64,000 nt of DNA from Agapanthus africanus (taxonomy: Eukaryota > Streptophyta > Magnoliopsida > Asparagales > Amaryllidaceae). Below the pieces are notes generated by a model. It made no database searches and was not told the DNA's origin. It saw only the letters and a list, made by a program, of their open reading frames with translations. The position numbers were made by a program, and so were the translations under genes. The stretch lies in the NCBI GenBank assembly GCA_030015575.1, contig JASDDO010000014.1:167743911-167807910 (forward strand), given 5' to 3'. Each line of letters opens with the position of its first letter. The first letter of the stretch is position 1. Shown in pieces: positions 45,340 to 56,085 of this stretch.

Positions 45340-46225
45340 GTCCTGTCGACTAAGGCTTTTAACTTCATGAGCCGTAAGGGTCTCACAAAGGTATTTCTCC
45401 GTACAAGTCGTGAGGATCTTGTAGGTGTATTTTCTCCTTAGGAATCGTGAGGGTTCCTAAGTGTTTTGTTCCTCTGTAAGTCGTAAGGATCCTACAGGAG
45501 GGTTTTCTCCTTGTAAGTCGAGAGGATTTACAAGGGTTATGCGAACATATCCCCAGTCACGGATGGACCGTGGTTAGGGAAATGTTTATTCGCACCAGTG
45601 GATTGTATACAAGGGTCAGTATTAAGCCACTTGTAGGGCGATATCGAAAGTTGTGGGGGTTGCTTAAGCACAGGTTTAGATCTCTGTAACTTAAGACTTT
45701 CAAATCTTACGAGCCGTGAGGGTCCCATAAGAGCGTTCTCCTTACGAGTCGTGAGGATCTCACAAGTGTATTTTCTCCTTAGGAATCATGGGGGTTCCTA
45801 AGTGTTTTGTTCCTCTGTAAGTCGTAAGGATCCTACAGGAGGGTTTTCTCCTTGTAAGTCGAGAGGATTTACAAGGGTTATGCGAACATATCCCCAGTAA
45901 CGGATGGACCGTGGTTAGGGAAATGTTTATTCGCGCCCGTGGATTGTATACAAGGGTCAGTATTGAGCCACTTGTAGGGCAATATCAAAAGTTGTGGGGG
46001 TTGCTTAAGCACAGGTTTAGATCTCTGTAACTTAAGACTTTCAAATCTTACGAGCCGTGAGGGCCCCATAAGAGCGTTCTCCTTACGAGTCGTGAGGATC
46101 TCGCAAGTGTATTTTCTCCTTAGGAATCGTGGGGATTCCTAAGTGTGTTGTTCCCTTGTGAGTCGTAAAGATCTCACGCGGGTTGTTTCTCCTTACAAGG
46201 TCGAGAGGACCCTATAAGTGTTTCT
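45340..46225. repeat. Hairpin clusters of C, second to fourth group, with two GTGGATTGTATAC modules
   Basis: Three runs of modules are separated by two near-identical 341-base segments (45537-45877 and 45878-46218) that each hold GTGGATTGTATACAAG and a hairpin set. A clear example is CCTTGTAAGTC-GAGAG-GATTTACAAGG near 45513, with 8-base perfect arms. The segment is a recent local duplication. Confidence 0.7.
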
Positions 46226-46515
46226 TAACGAGGTTGCGCCCTTTCGGGTTTTCACAAACACTCGCCGGTAGTCCTGCTGTTTTTACTCACGGAGCCCTCT
46301 CGGGTTTTCATCCGTGCCTGTTTTGCTTATGGACATACCGTTTTGTTTTTTTTTATATTCTTTTTATTATATTTTTTTTATTATTTTTTTTTTTTACGAG
46401 GTCGCGCCCTTTCGGGTTTTCACGAACACTCGCCGGTATCCCTGCTGTTTTTTACTCACGGAGCCCTTTCGGGTTTTCATCCGTGCCCTTTTGCTTATGG
46501 ACATACCGTTTTTTT
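46226..46515. repeat. Two copies of the ~143-bp unit in C with poly-T spacer
   Basis: Units start at about 46226 and 46394 and contain CCCTTTCGGGTTTTCA and GCTTATGGACATACCG, as in A and B. Confidence 0.75.
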
Positions 46516-46733
46516 TTATTTTATTTTTATATGTTTGTTTTTTTTATCTCGTCAGCCTAAAAGATGCTGCGGTAGTAGTTTAAAGACGTTTAAGGACATT
46601 TCGGTCCGCTATTAGTTTAAGGATATTTCGGTCCGACATTGAGAGGTTGGCTACTGCTTATAAAACTTGAGCTTAGGAAGATAGCGAGCGGACATGGTCG
46701 TCGTCATCTATCATTGACCTAGGCTGTGGCTCA

Positions 46734-46955
46734 CTAAGCGTAGTATTTCTTCAGGAAGCGACCGTTTATCGGCCTGAAAGGCCTTTCACCGTGCATGTCC
46801 ATGAGTAGATAGGCCCCACCCTGGTAAACTTTATCTATGATGTACGGGCCTTCATAGTTTGGCTCGAATTTTCCCCGCTTGGCGCGATTGGGAATCATAG
46901 GCCTTTTGACCACTAGCACGAGTTCGCCTTGGTGGAATGTCCTCGGTCGGGTCAA
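46734..46955 (-). pseudogene. C-terminal tail of the C integrase, shifted out of frame
   Basis: The 73-residue frame (RPRTFHQGELVL near its start and RFLKKYYA at its end) is the usual C-terminal domain of a Tat-lineage integrase. It is joined to the polyprotein in another frame; the shift lies near 46965-46985. The stop at 46734-46736 is the natural end of pol. Confidence 0.8.
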
Positions 46956-49900
46956 TCTTTCGTTGAGCGTGTCATCTTTGCTTTATAAGCTTCCAGATTT
47001 TGTTGCGCTATGAGCCTAGTTTCATCAAGGGCGTCAAGCTCCTCAAGCCGAAGATGAGCATTTTCTTCGTCCGTTAGCTCGTGGTGAACTGCCACTCGTA
47101 GAGAGGGTAACTCTATCTCGAGAGGGAGTACTGCTTCCGTACCGAACACCAACGCGTATGGCGTTGTGTTTGTGGCTGTCTTGAACGTGGTTCGATACGC
47201 CCAAAGAGCTTCTTGCAGTCTCTCATGCCAGTCTTTCTTATTTCGGGACACTGTTTTCTTTATAATTTTCGTCAAGGTCTTGTTGAAGGCCTCGGCGAGA
47301 CCGTTAGCTCGTGGATTATAGACTGAGGAATATCTCCAGTCTATGTTATGCTGCTGTGCGAAGCGGCTGATTTTATAACTTCGGTAGGCTGGCCCGTTAT
47401 CGGAGATGATCCGCCTCGGAGTTCCAAACCGATATATGACGTGCGTTTTGAAGAAATGGAGGATATTCTCCGTCTTCACTTCTCTCAATGGTACTGCTTC
47501 TGCCCACTTAGAGAAGTAGTCAGTCGTCGCTAGGATGAAACGATGTCCTTTAGACGATGCTGATCCGATGGGGCCGACTATATCAGTCCCCCACATTTCG
47601 AATGGCCAGCTAGCTACCGTTGGATGCAACGGATTTGGGTGCTGGTGGATGAAGTCCCCATGAATCTGGCATAAGTGACATTGCTTCGCATATTCGATGC
47701 AGTCTTGAATCATCGTGGGCCAGTAGTAGCCCATCCGTTTGATCTTCAACTTCATCTTTGGGCCCGCTTGGTGAGAACCGCAGATTCCGTCATGAACCTC
47801 CTGAACGACTCTTTCCGATTCGTCCGGTCCTAAGCATCTCAGCCACAGAGAATCGAATGACCTCTTGTATAGAGTATCATTGACGAAGGCGAAAGATAGA
47901 GCTCGTTTTATGAGTTGATGTCTTGCGGACGCATCTTCGGGCATTTGGTGGGACTTGAAGTAGTCTATAAAGGCTTCCCTCCAATCCTCAACCTTCTCAT
48001 GATCTTTTATTTGCAAGGTCGCTTGTTCAGTCACTCCCTTCTCTTCGGGTGATTCCGAAGGTATTTCTGCGGGGGCGAGCACCCGACGACTTTGTACCAT
48101 GATTCTAACGTCATCGAGGTTCTCGTCAGCCATTTCTTTAGCAAGTTTGGCCAACGCGTCCGCTTTGCTGTTATCCGCGCGTGGTATGCTCTCCAAAGTA
48201 TAGGAGGGAATTTGGGTTAGCAGATGTTGCACCTTTTCACCGTATTTTACCAATTCCGGTTTGCACGTTTGGTAGTCGCCGTTTACTTGACTAACGACCA
48301 GTTGAGAATCCCCGTATATGAGGAGGTTTTCAATTCCCATGTCAATGGTGATCTCGAGGCCTGCTATCAGAGCTTCATATTCAGCTTCATTATTCGTTCT
48401 CGGCTCTGTTAAGGAGAATGCGAAGCGCATTATCCCTCCTTGTGGAGTTACAAAGATGAGGCCTACCCCCGATTTGATTATAGGGGTGCTTTGTTTGCGC
48501 TTCTTCATGGAAGATGCGCCATCGAAATAAAGCTCCCATCGAGTATCATCACCGTTGACGGTATCAAACGCATGTTCGTCTGGAAGATCGCAGTTTAAAG
48601 GAGAATCGGCCGGTATCGGATGCTCAGCGAGGAAGTCGGCGATAGCCTGGCCTTTTACTGCCTTGAGAGGTTGATATATTATCGAGAACTCCATCAAGAG
48701 CAGGGTCCATTTAGCGAGTCGTCCCGTCAATATAGCCTTTGACATTAGATATTTGAGAGGGTCCACCTTTGAAATAAGACGGACTTCATGCGCCAACGCG
48801 TAATGTCTAAGCTTTGTTATTGCGAAGATCAACGCCAGGCAGTGTTTTTCAATGGGGGAGTAGTTGCTTTCTGCCCCCAGTAGAACTCGACTTAAGTAGT
48901 AGAGTGCTCTTTCTTTCCCTTGATCGTTCTCTTGTGCCCATAATGCGCCTAAAGAACCTTCGAGGGCGGCTGTATAAAGAATGAGAGGCTTTCCCTTAAC
49001 CGGAGCGGCGAACACTGGAGGGTTTTGCAGGTACTGTTTGATCTCATCTAGTGCGCTTTGGCACTTTTGATCCCAGACGAACGGGGTTCCCTTCTTCATC
49101 AGGTGGCTGTAAGGACGGCATTTTCCTGAGAGATTGGCTATAAATCGCCGTATGTACGCGAGTTTCCCTTGGAGAGACCGCAGCTGTTTGAGAGTTCTCG
49201 GCGGAGGCATTTCCATGATTGCCTTGATCTTGGACGGATCTATTTCGATACCCCGGTGTCGAACAATGAATCCCAGGAATTTTCCTGAGGAAACTCCAAA
49301 TGCACACTTGAGCGGATTCATCTTCAAGTTGTATTGCCGAAGACGTTGAAATACGGTCTTCAGATGCTCGAGATGTTCCTCATATGATTTGCTTTTAACA
49401 ACGAGGTCGTCGATATAGCATTCGACGATTTCGTGTATAAGGTCATCGAAGATCTTTGTCATGGCCCTTTGGTAGGTGGCACCGGCGTTCTTTAAACCGA
49501 AGGGCATCACCTTGTAACAGAATATCCCCAAAGGAGTCCGGAAAGCCGTATGTTTCTGGTCTTCAGGATGCATTTTTATTTGATTATATCCTGATGAGCC
49601 GTCCATGAATGAGAAAATCTCATGCGTTGACGTATTGTCTATCATCAGTTCGGTGATTGGTACTGGGAAATCATCCTTCGGGCAGGCTTTGTTGAGATCC
49701 CGAAAGTCCATGCATATGCGCACCGTCCCATTTTTCTTCATCACTGGGACGATATTAGCAATCCATTCAGGGTACTGAACCTCCTGGATGAAGCCGGAGT
49801 CTATCAGCTTTTTGACTTCAGCGTTGATGCTCATCTCGAGCTCAAGCCGCATTCTTCTCGGCGCTTGTTTGACTGGCTTGACACTCGGGGATATTGCCAG

Positions 49901-52900
49901 TCTATGTACAGCAACTTCTGGATCAAGTCCCGGCATCTCGGAATAGTTCCATGCGAAGCAATCTTTATGCTGTACAAGGACGTCCTTTAACGCAGCCACC
50001 TTTTCTTCAGACAGCAGCTCGCTGACGAATGTCGGTCGCGGATCGTTTATCGTCCCCAACTCAATTTTCTTGAGGTTATCTGCAGTGGTATGTATTCCAT
50101 CCTCCAGTTCTTTTGGAGCTGGGGGAAATTCTGAGATCACCTCATCATTACTGTTTTCGAGGCACCAGGGAAGGCTGTCCATGTTCTCGGATTCTTCTTG
50201 CAGTATTGTTATCATGTGATAGGTACGAATTCGCTTCCAATCCCAATGTGGAACTGGTTTTTCTTTCGTGGCCTTAGGCTCGTGCTTTTGTGGTGGTGCT
50301 ACCTTCCAGTTGTTGGACAGAGCGAATTTACCAAGTTGATATTGACCTTCGACCCAATTCTTGAAGGTGAAGCAATCTTCAAGAGGATGACCTACTACTC
50401 GATGGTAAGAGCAATAGTCCGGGTGTGAAGCTTCGCCTGCTTGTTCAGGGTGTTTAGACTCCGGCAATGTAAGCATCTGATGTTTCAGGGCGAGATCAAG
50501 TATTTTCTTCGTCTTTTCCCGAGGAAACGAGTATGCTCGACCCATTTTCTTCATAAGGGACAGGTCAATAATGCTCGATTCCCGTTTGCGTGGCTTCTTA
50601 GCCCTGCTTTGCTGCTGTTGAGCGCCTTTTTGGCCTTTCGGCTTATCTCTGCTTTTGCGTCGAGCCTTCTTTATAACGGGTTGACAAGGAGCGGCATTTT
50701 CATCCTTTACATCCTGTCGGAGAAGGCGTCGCGTCTTGGCTTTCTCGTAGATGGCCGTCTCACGGTTGTGATCATCTCGGACCTTTTGACCAGCTTTCTT
50801 TATAAGACTGTCCATTTGTTCCTCGAACGACGGACCGGGTTCTTTTGCATCTGGAACTTTCACTGGCTTAGGATTAGCGTCCTCCCATTGAGCATCCGCT
50901 TCTTCATCAAGGTCATATACGACGTAGCAGCCGGGTAGTAACTCTCGTTTCTTTGAACGGATGTGTCCAAGCCCTCTTGTTTCCATTCTCCCGTTAGGCA
51001 GTTTGCGTTGGATCCCGGGAATGTTCCAGACCCTGTCATAGAATTTGGCCTCTCTAACGGTCTGTTTGAAGGATATCCCCTGGCGTTTCAGCAGCTTCTT
51101 CAAACCTTCTGTATAATATCTGGGAAGACGGATAGGCTGAAGCCTGTCGAGCGTGGGATCCGCGCCATGCCAGACTTCTTTTTCCACCTTGTTTTCTTCA
51201 GAACGGCAGAATAGGATTGCCTTCTCGTTTTCTCGCCTGGGAGGGATATAGAATGTCCGCAGCTCTTCTACACTGTAGATATTAAGTGCGTCCAGTTCTT
51301 TATGATGTTTAGGCGGCACCATGGCGACTTGCAGACTTTGCCCTTCGTCAGCGGAAGCTTGTATTGAAGGTCGAGCAGAGAATACGACATGGACCTCATC
51401 CTCCGAGTCACTACTAAAGACCAATGTAGGAGTGGACGGTCCTGGCTTGTTATGTTGGGGCGGACCCGAATAAACGATCTCCTCTTCCTCCTCGGTATCA
51501 CTGCCGAAGACAGGGATGGTGGCGTTAGTTTTATTTTCTGGCTTTTGACACTTCTCCGTGTCTTCGAAATCCGGCAAGAAGTATTTGGCATCTTCGTATT
51601 TGCGGACCTCGTTCACAGAGAATGGGTTCAGTTCTCCCATCACGGTATACTCGAAACCATCCTTAAAATACTTCATACACTGATGTTGTGTAGAAGGGAT
51701 GATGTTGTACTCGTGTAACCATGGTCGGCCGAGCAAAGCGTTGTAGCATGTCTTGGCGTCTATGACGTGGAACTTAATGTCCGTGACGAGTAGTCCGAAG
51801 CGTAGCGTCAGTATCACAGATCCAAGAGTCTTTGACGATTGGGAGTCGAACCCGGATATGGTGATCTTGTCCCGAGCAAGGTGCTGAACGCTCATGCAGA
51901 TTTCCTTCAACACCCGCACGTTGAGTAAGTTAACAGAAGACCCGTTATCGATCAGGATTTTGCCTATCCTTATATCATGGCAGTATCCCGAAACATAGAG
52001 AGGGCGATTGTGTTCGCAAGTCCCAAGTAGAAGGTCTTCATTGCCAAAAGTAACATCAGCTGTGTGTACTTCCTCTAATTCATCCTTCATCTTTTCCTCG
52101 GCCAGGCATGCTTGGAATTGTTCCGGGTCTTGGAGCGCCTTAATCAACGAATCTCTCGCCTCTTTTGATAGCAAAAGGGCGTCAAGAATGCTGAGCTGTG
52201 AGGGCAGCTTCCTCAGATGCGCCAAAACGTTGTAGTCTACCTTATTTCTCTTTGGCGGGTTCTTGGCGTTTAACTCTTCCGCCGCTTGGTCATCTAAGAT
52301 GATATCTTCAGAGACCTTTTCTTTCCCTTTATCTTTTCTGTTCAAGGGTCCGAGGTTCTTTTCAGGCAGCGTCCGATTTCGCAGCCGGATATTTTTGCAG
52401 ACCTTCGGTTCTTCTTCTTTTCCTGAAGCGGACTCTTTAAAGAGAGGGGCAAGTTCTAGCTCTTCATCAGAATCACTCCCGAATGTAGGCACTTGTGATC
52501 CACCGGTGTTAACCATGCGACAATCGCCAGCAGTTCTTTTAAGCCCTTCGGTCGTATTTCTCTGCTCCCGACGAGTTTTACGTTTTTCCCGCTTAAAGCG
52601 TTGTCGATGAGCAACGTATCCTTGCCACCATTTATCGAAAGCTTTGCACTCTTGAGTGGGGTGCGAAATCCTCTGATGATATAAGCAATACGAGGGGTGC
52701 GTTTCCACTTCACCGGCGATGTTTCCTTCAGAGGATGATAGCTTCATGCCCATTGATATGGCTTTAGCGAACTTTTTCCTCATCCTGAGTTGGCTTTTGT
52801 CGGTAGCGGAGGCGTTTTGCTCCAGCGGGATTGTCTTAGCTCCTTCATCAAGTCGCTGGCGCTTGGCCCTTTCAAATATAGCCGCCTCGTGCTCCCGATC

Positions 52901-54601
52901 AGCTTTACTTTTCAACCGAGCTTCATTAAGGAGTGCGTCAATTACTTCATCTGATGGCCCCAGAACCTTTGGTTCAGGATCTGCCCCCAGCTTTTTGGTG
53001 CAAGGAATCTCCTCATCATTCGTGATCGAATGGGAAATCATATGACAGTTCGCCACATATTCTTCGGATTCATCTGATGAACTTTCTCCCTCATCCTCTT
53101 CTTGAAAGACATGGCTGAGGAACTCTTGGAATGTAATGGGGGTTCGTGCCCTCTGATTGTATTCCTCCAGCGCGTCAATTTGCTTCTGTAAGTCCGTGCG
53201 CTTGTCGTCAGGCTTCACGGGCTTCTTATATTTCTTCTTCTTCTTTTTCGAAGATTTTGACGGCTGGTTATGAGTGTTTGGGCCACTTCCACCAATCTTT
53301 TGAATCGGACGAGGTTTTAGCATTCCCTCCATAATTTGTGGCTCCAATAGGTTCTTCCACTTGACCGCTGGACATGTCTGAAGATCGTTTAGCATCCTCT
53401 TTGTCTTGGCTGATAATACGACCTCCCAAGGAGCTTCTTCGATGACGGAGCATGTTGCCCCTGACGTATTCGTCCCCTTAGAGGTGTGGGGCTGCGGGGG
53501 ATTCACTTTCCATTTGTCAGATAATGCGAACTTGCCCTGTCGGTATTGGTTTTCAAGCCAATTCTTGAAAACGTAGCAATCTTCGATCGGGTGGCCTAGT
53601 ACTCGATGATAAGGACAGTAGTTGGGCTCGTTGACGTCACTTGGTTGCAACGGACGTTTTGGATTCGGCAGATTTATGAGTCTGTTGCGCAACGCCAGCT
53701 CGAATAACCTCCTTGTTTTATCGCGGGGGAAGGAATAAGGACGTCCCATCCTATCCTCAAGGGGTACGTACGGGCGCGTATTGTTTGGACGAGCAACCGG
53801 CTTCGAGTCGTTCGGTTGTTGTTGAGCATTAGCGACAACGATCGCTTTTCCCTTTCCTTTGTCATTTCGGGAATCCGGCTTTAGGAGAGGGGGTTTATGG
53901 CCCATCTGGTCCATCTGCGCTAGTTTGTCAATCAAACCCTGGAAGGTAGTCGGCTTGAAGAACATCATAAACTGTGAGATGGTTGCTTGTGGATCAAGGG
54001 TTCCAACAAACATTCCCACCGCAGGGGCTTCTTCTATGCGCTGCTCACACTTCGACCATAGATTACGCCACCGTATAGCGTACTGAACCCATGTCTCGCC
54101 GGGTTTTACCCTAGCGTTAATCAGTGCCGTCATCGGGGTACGTTCACTTACACTTGCAAAGCGTTGGGTAAACAGCAGCTCCATTTCCGCGAAGGTTTTA
54201 ATAGAATCATTAGGGAGTTCAGAGTACCACTCAAACGCCGTATCTGACAGACTTCCAACGAATTGGCGGAGCAAAAGCTTGTCATCGCCGCCGGTGTTAC
54301 CGCAAAGCGCCCTGAACTGGGCAACATGCTGATGGGGATTGCCGGTCCCCTTGTAGACATGGAACTTGGGAATTGTGTAACCCGGCGGGTACTTGATTTG
54401 GTCATACCAGCCTGGATATGGCCGCCCCGTTTTTACGACGTGGCCGGCTGCTTCGGCCGCATGATGAACCCTTATTTGCTGGGCTATGTATTCGTCCAGA
54501 TCAGTTTTAGAGATTGTATCCTCTTTAGCCGTTGATAGAATGGGCTTGAGGATTCGATGTCTCTCCCCTATCGTCTCCAAGGATGATCGGAGGTTCTTCA
54601 T
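46952..54601 (-). pseudogene. gag-pol: Gag-pol polyprotein of element C (2549-codon open frame)
   Basis: The frame opens by a frameshift from the gag middle part, so its first Met is not a true start. Approximate residues: gag core 70-230 (AFEWYSEL); CX2HX4HX4C finger modules at 330, 640 and 1396; aspartic protease 870-980 with DNGSS in place of D(S/T)GS and a LLGRPW motif; RT 1550-1790 (FMDGSSGYNQ, catalytic YIDD near 1729); first RNase H 1870-1990 without its usual first Asp (TAALEG); second RNase H 2020-2160 (YFDGAS, NNEAEYEAL, YGDSQL); integrase 2270-2540 with an H-H-C-C finger, then D, D and E in GTDIVGP, SDNGPAYR and NGLAEAF. The third finger lies between protease and RT. The uninterrupted open frame shows how recently it was coding. 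Confidence 0.92.
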
Positions 54602-55130
54602 TCGGGGGATCTTGTTGTATCATCATCCCTATCATGTTCTGGAAGAGGAGGCCCATACGCTGTATGTTGGCCGCTTGTTCAGCAGCCTCTTTGTCCTTCT
54701 TTTCCAATATTCGGCGAAGGAACTCGGCGTCGGTCTCTTCGTCTCGGCGCTCGTCTAAGGACGCTTCAGGGTTTTCTTTTGGCTCTGTAAGCACGGCCAT
54801 AGCATTCATCATCTCCTGGAGCTTTTGTTGCTGCTCCTGAGCCTTGGTCACTGATCGGGTGAGCGGTCGGTGACCCATAGAAGTGCGGCTTTCCTCCTTT
54901 CCAGAAGCCATATAAACCGTATGAACCATTACGCCCCCTGACTTGGGGCGTTTAGGTTCACCGCTTTTAGACTTTTCCATTGTCACGGGAGCTTTCTCTG
55001 GCCTCCTTCTTTTGTGGACCGTTGAAGTGGGCATCTTAGCAATTGTTGCCCCCTGTTGTTTAATGGGGCGGTTTTTGTCTTTTTCCACCTTTGCCTTTTT
55101 CTGGTGATAAAAGTGGTCCGGGTCAATCAC
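54525..55130 (-). pseudogene. gag: gag middle part of element C
   Basis: A 201-codon frame with a basic region (KRRRPEKAP), a short conserved segment (VHTVYMASGKEESR, shared with A and B) and a coiled-coil-like helix (LRRILEKKDKEAAEQAANI). It runs to a stop at 54525 because of a one-base shift near 54545 relative to the polyprotein frame. Function by position: the N-terminal portion of gag. Confidence 0.8.
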
Positions 55131-55187
55131 GGAGTCTTGAACTCTACGCCAAACCTTGTATATTTTTTACGACAGCCGTTGAGGGGG

Positions 55188-55934
55188 TTATTCCTGCTTT
55201 GTCTCTGGAGCTTTGTCTATAGGCGGAGGAGATCTTTTCAATATAGCGGTTGGAGAGTTCTTCCGTACCCTTCTCAGCAGCTCAAAGCTGTTCCCAATTG
55301 GAACAGCAGTGTTGACTTCCACCACGGGAGACGGTGGAGTTAGCCCTGAGGGAGAGTTGCCCCCTGCCTTCCTCACTCGTTGCCAATGGCGACGTCGTGC
55401 ACGACGAGCCATCGGGATTGGTTCGGAATTTGAGATAGTTTCTTTTTGCCCCCTGTTCGGATGTGGGGTGACTGCCAATGTCAGCCTATTGAAGACTGAT
55501 GTCCTTTGACCAATAGGGGCAGGAGTGGGAATCGTCAATCTCGCGAAGACCGATTCTTTGATGGGAGAAACCGCTTTAACGTCTTCCGGGGCAACGGCCG
55601 TTGCCCTCTTTGGGACGGCCACTCTATGGTTCTGATCTAGCCTGGCGAAAACGGAGGCTGTTAGTTTGGTAACGGGCGACCCGTTGACAGGGGCCGTCAT
55701 AGCAGTGAGCCGGTCGAAGACCGACTTTTTGCTTACTTCCGGTGCAGGTATTGGTGCAGAGAAGCTTGTAGGTGGGATCATGGTCCCGAAGAACAAGCCG
55801 GTGGTGGCTTGGGTCACCTGATCTACCGGCAGAGTGAGGAAGGAAGCCGCTTGGGGCCCATATGCTACACCTCCCGGTGAGGTGGAGCGTCCGTTGCAGT
55901 GGCACTTCGAGCAGTTGGTGCAGTTAGAGGCCAT
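55188..55934 (-). pseudogene. N-terminal Tat gag extension of element C, possibly a separate ORF1
   Basis: It starts at ATG 55934 (MASNC) near the primer-binding site. It has a Cys cluster (CTNCSKCHC), four SVFxRL-type motifs (residues about 70-190) and an Arg-rich segment (ARRARRRHWQR). It ends at TAA 55188-55190, and a second stop follows soon after in the linker. A and B also have a stop in this linker (6883 and 26282). Ogre elements have a separate ORF1 before gag, so this could be its equivalent. No known enzyme domain is seen. Confidence 0.7.
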
Positions 55935-56061
55935 TGAATCTTGAATTCTACGCCAAGTAAAAGACCAAATCTTAGTAGCTTGAAATCCGAAAACAACCAT
56001 TTAACAAACCGCGATTGGTCCGCGAAGACGACACACGAAGTGTGGAGTGGAAAGACGAAGA

Positions 56062-56080
56062 GGTCCCACCGGGCGTGCCA
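56062..56080 (-). other. Primer-binding site of C
   Basis: The minus strand reads TGGCACGCCCGGTGGGACC, five bases after the LTR end, as in A and B. Confidence 0.7.
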
Positions 56081-56085
56081 GAATC

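Noticed and set aside
49900-50950. Intron between protease and RT as described for Ogre elements
   Set aside because: The reading frame is open across the whole region with recognisable protein sequence (third finger module), so no intron needs to be assumed here.
46952-54601. Plant pararetrovirus or endogenous virus
   Set aside because: LTRs, target duplications, integrase and the double RNase H fit a Ty3/gypsy retrotransposon; no movement or coat protein is seen.
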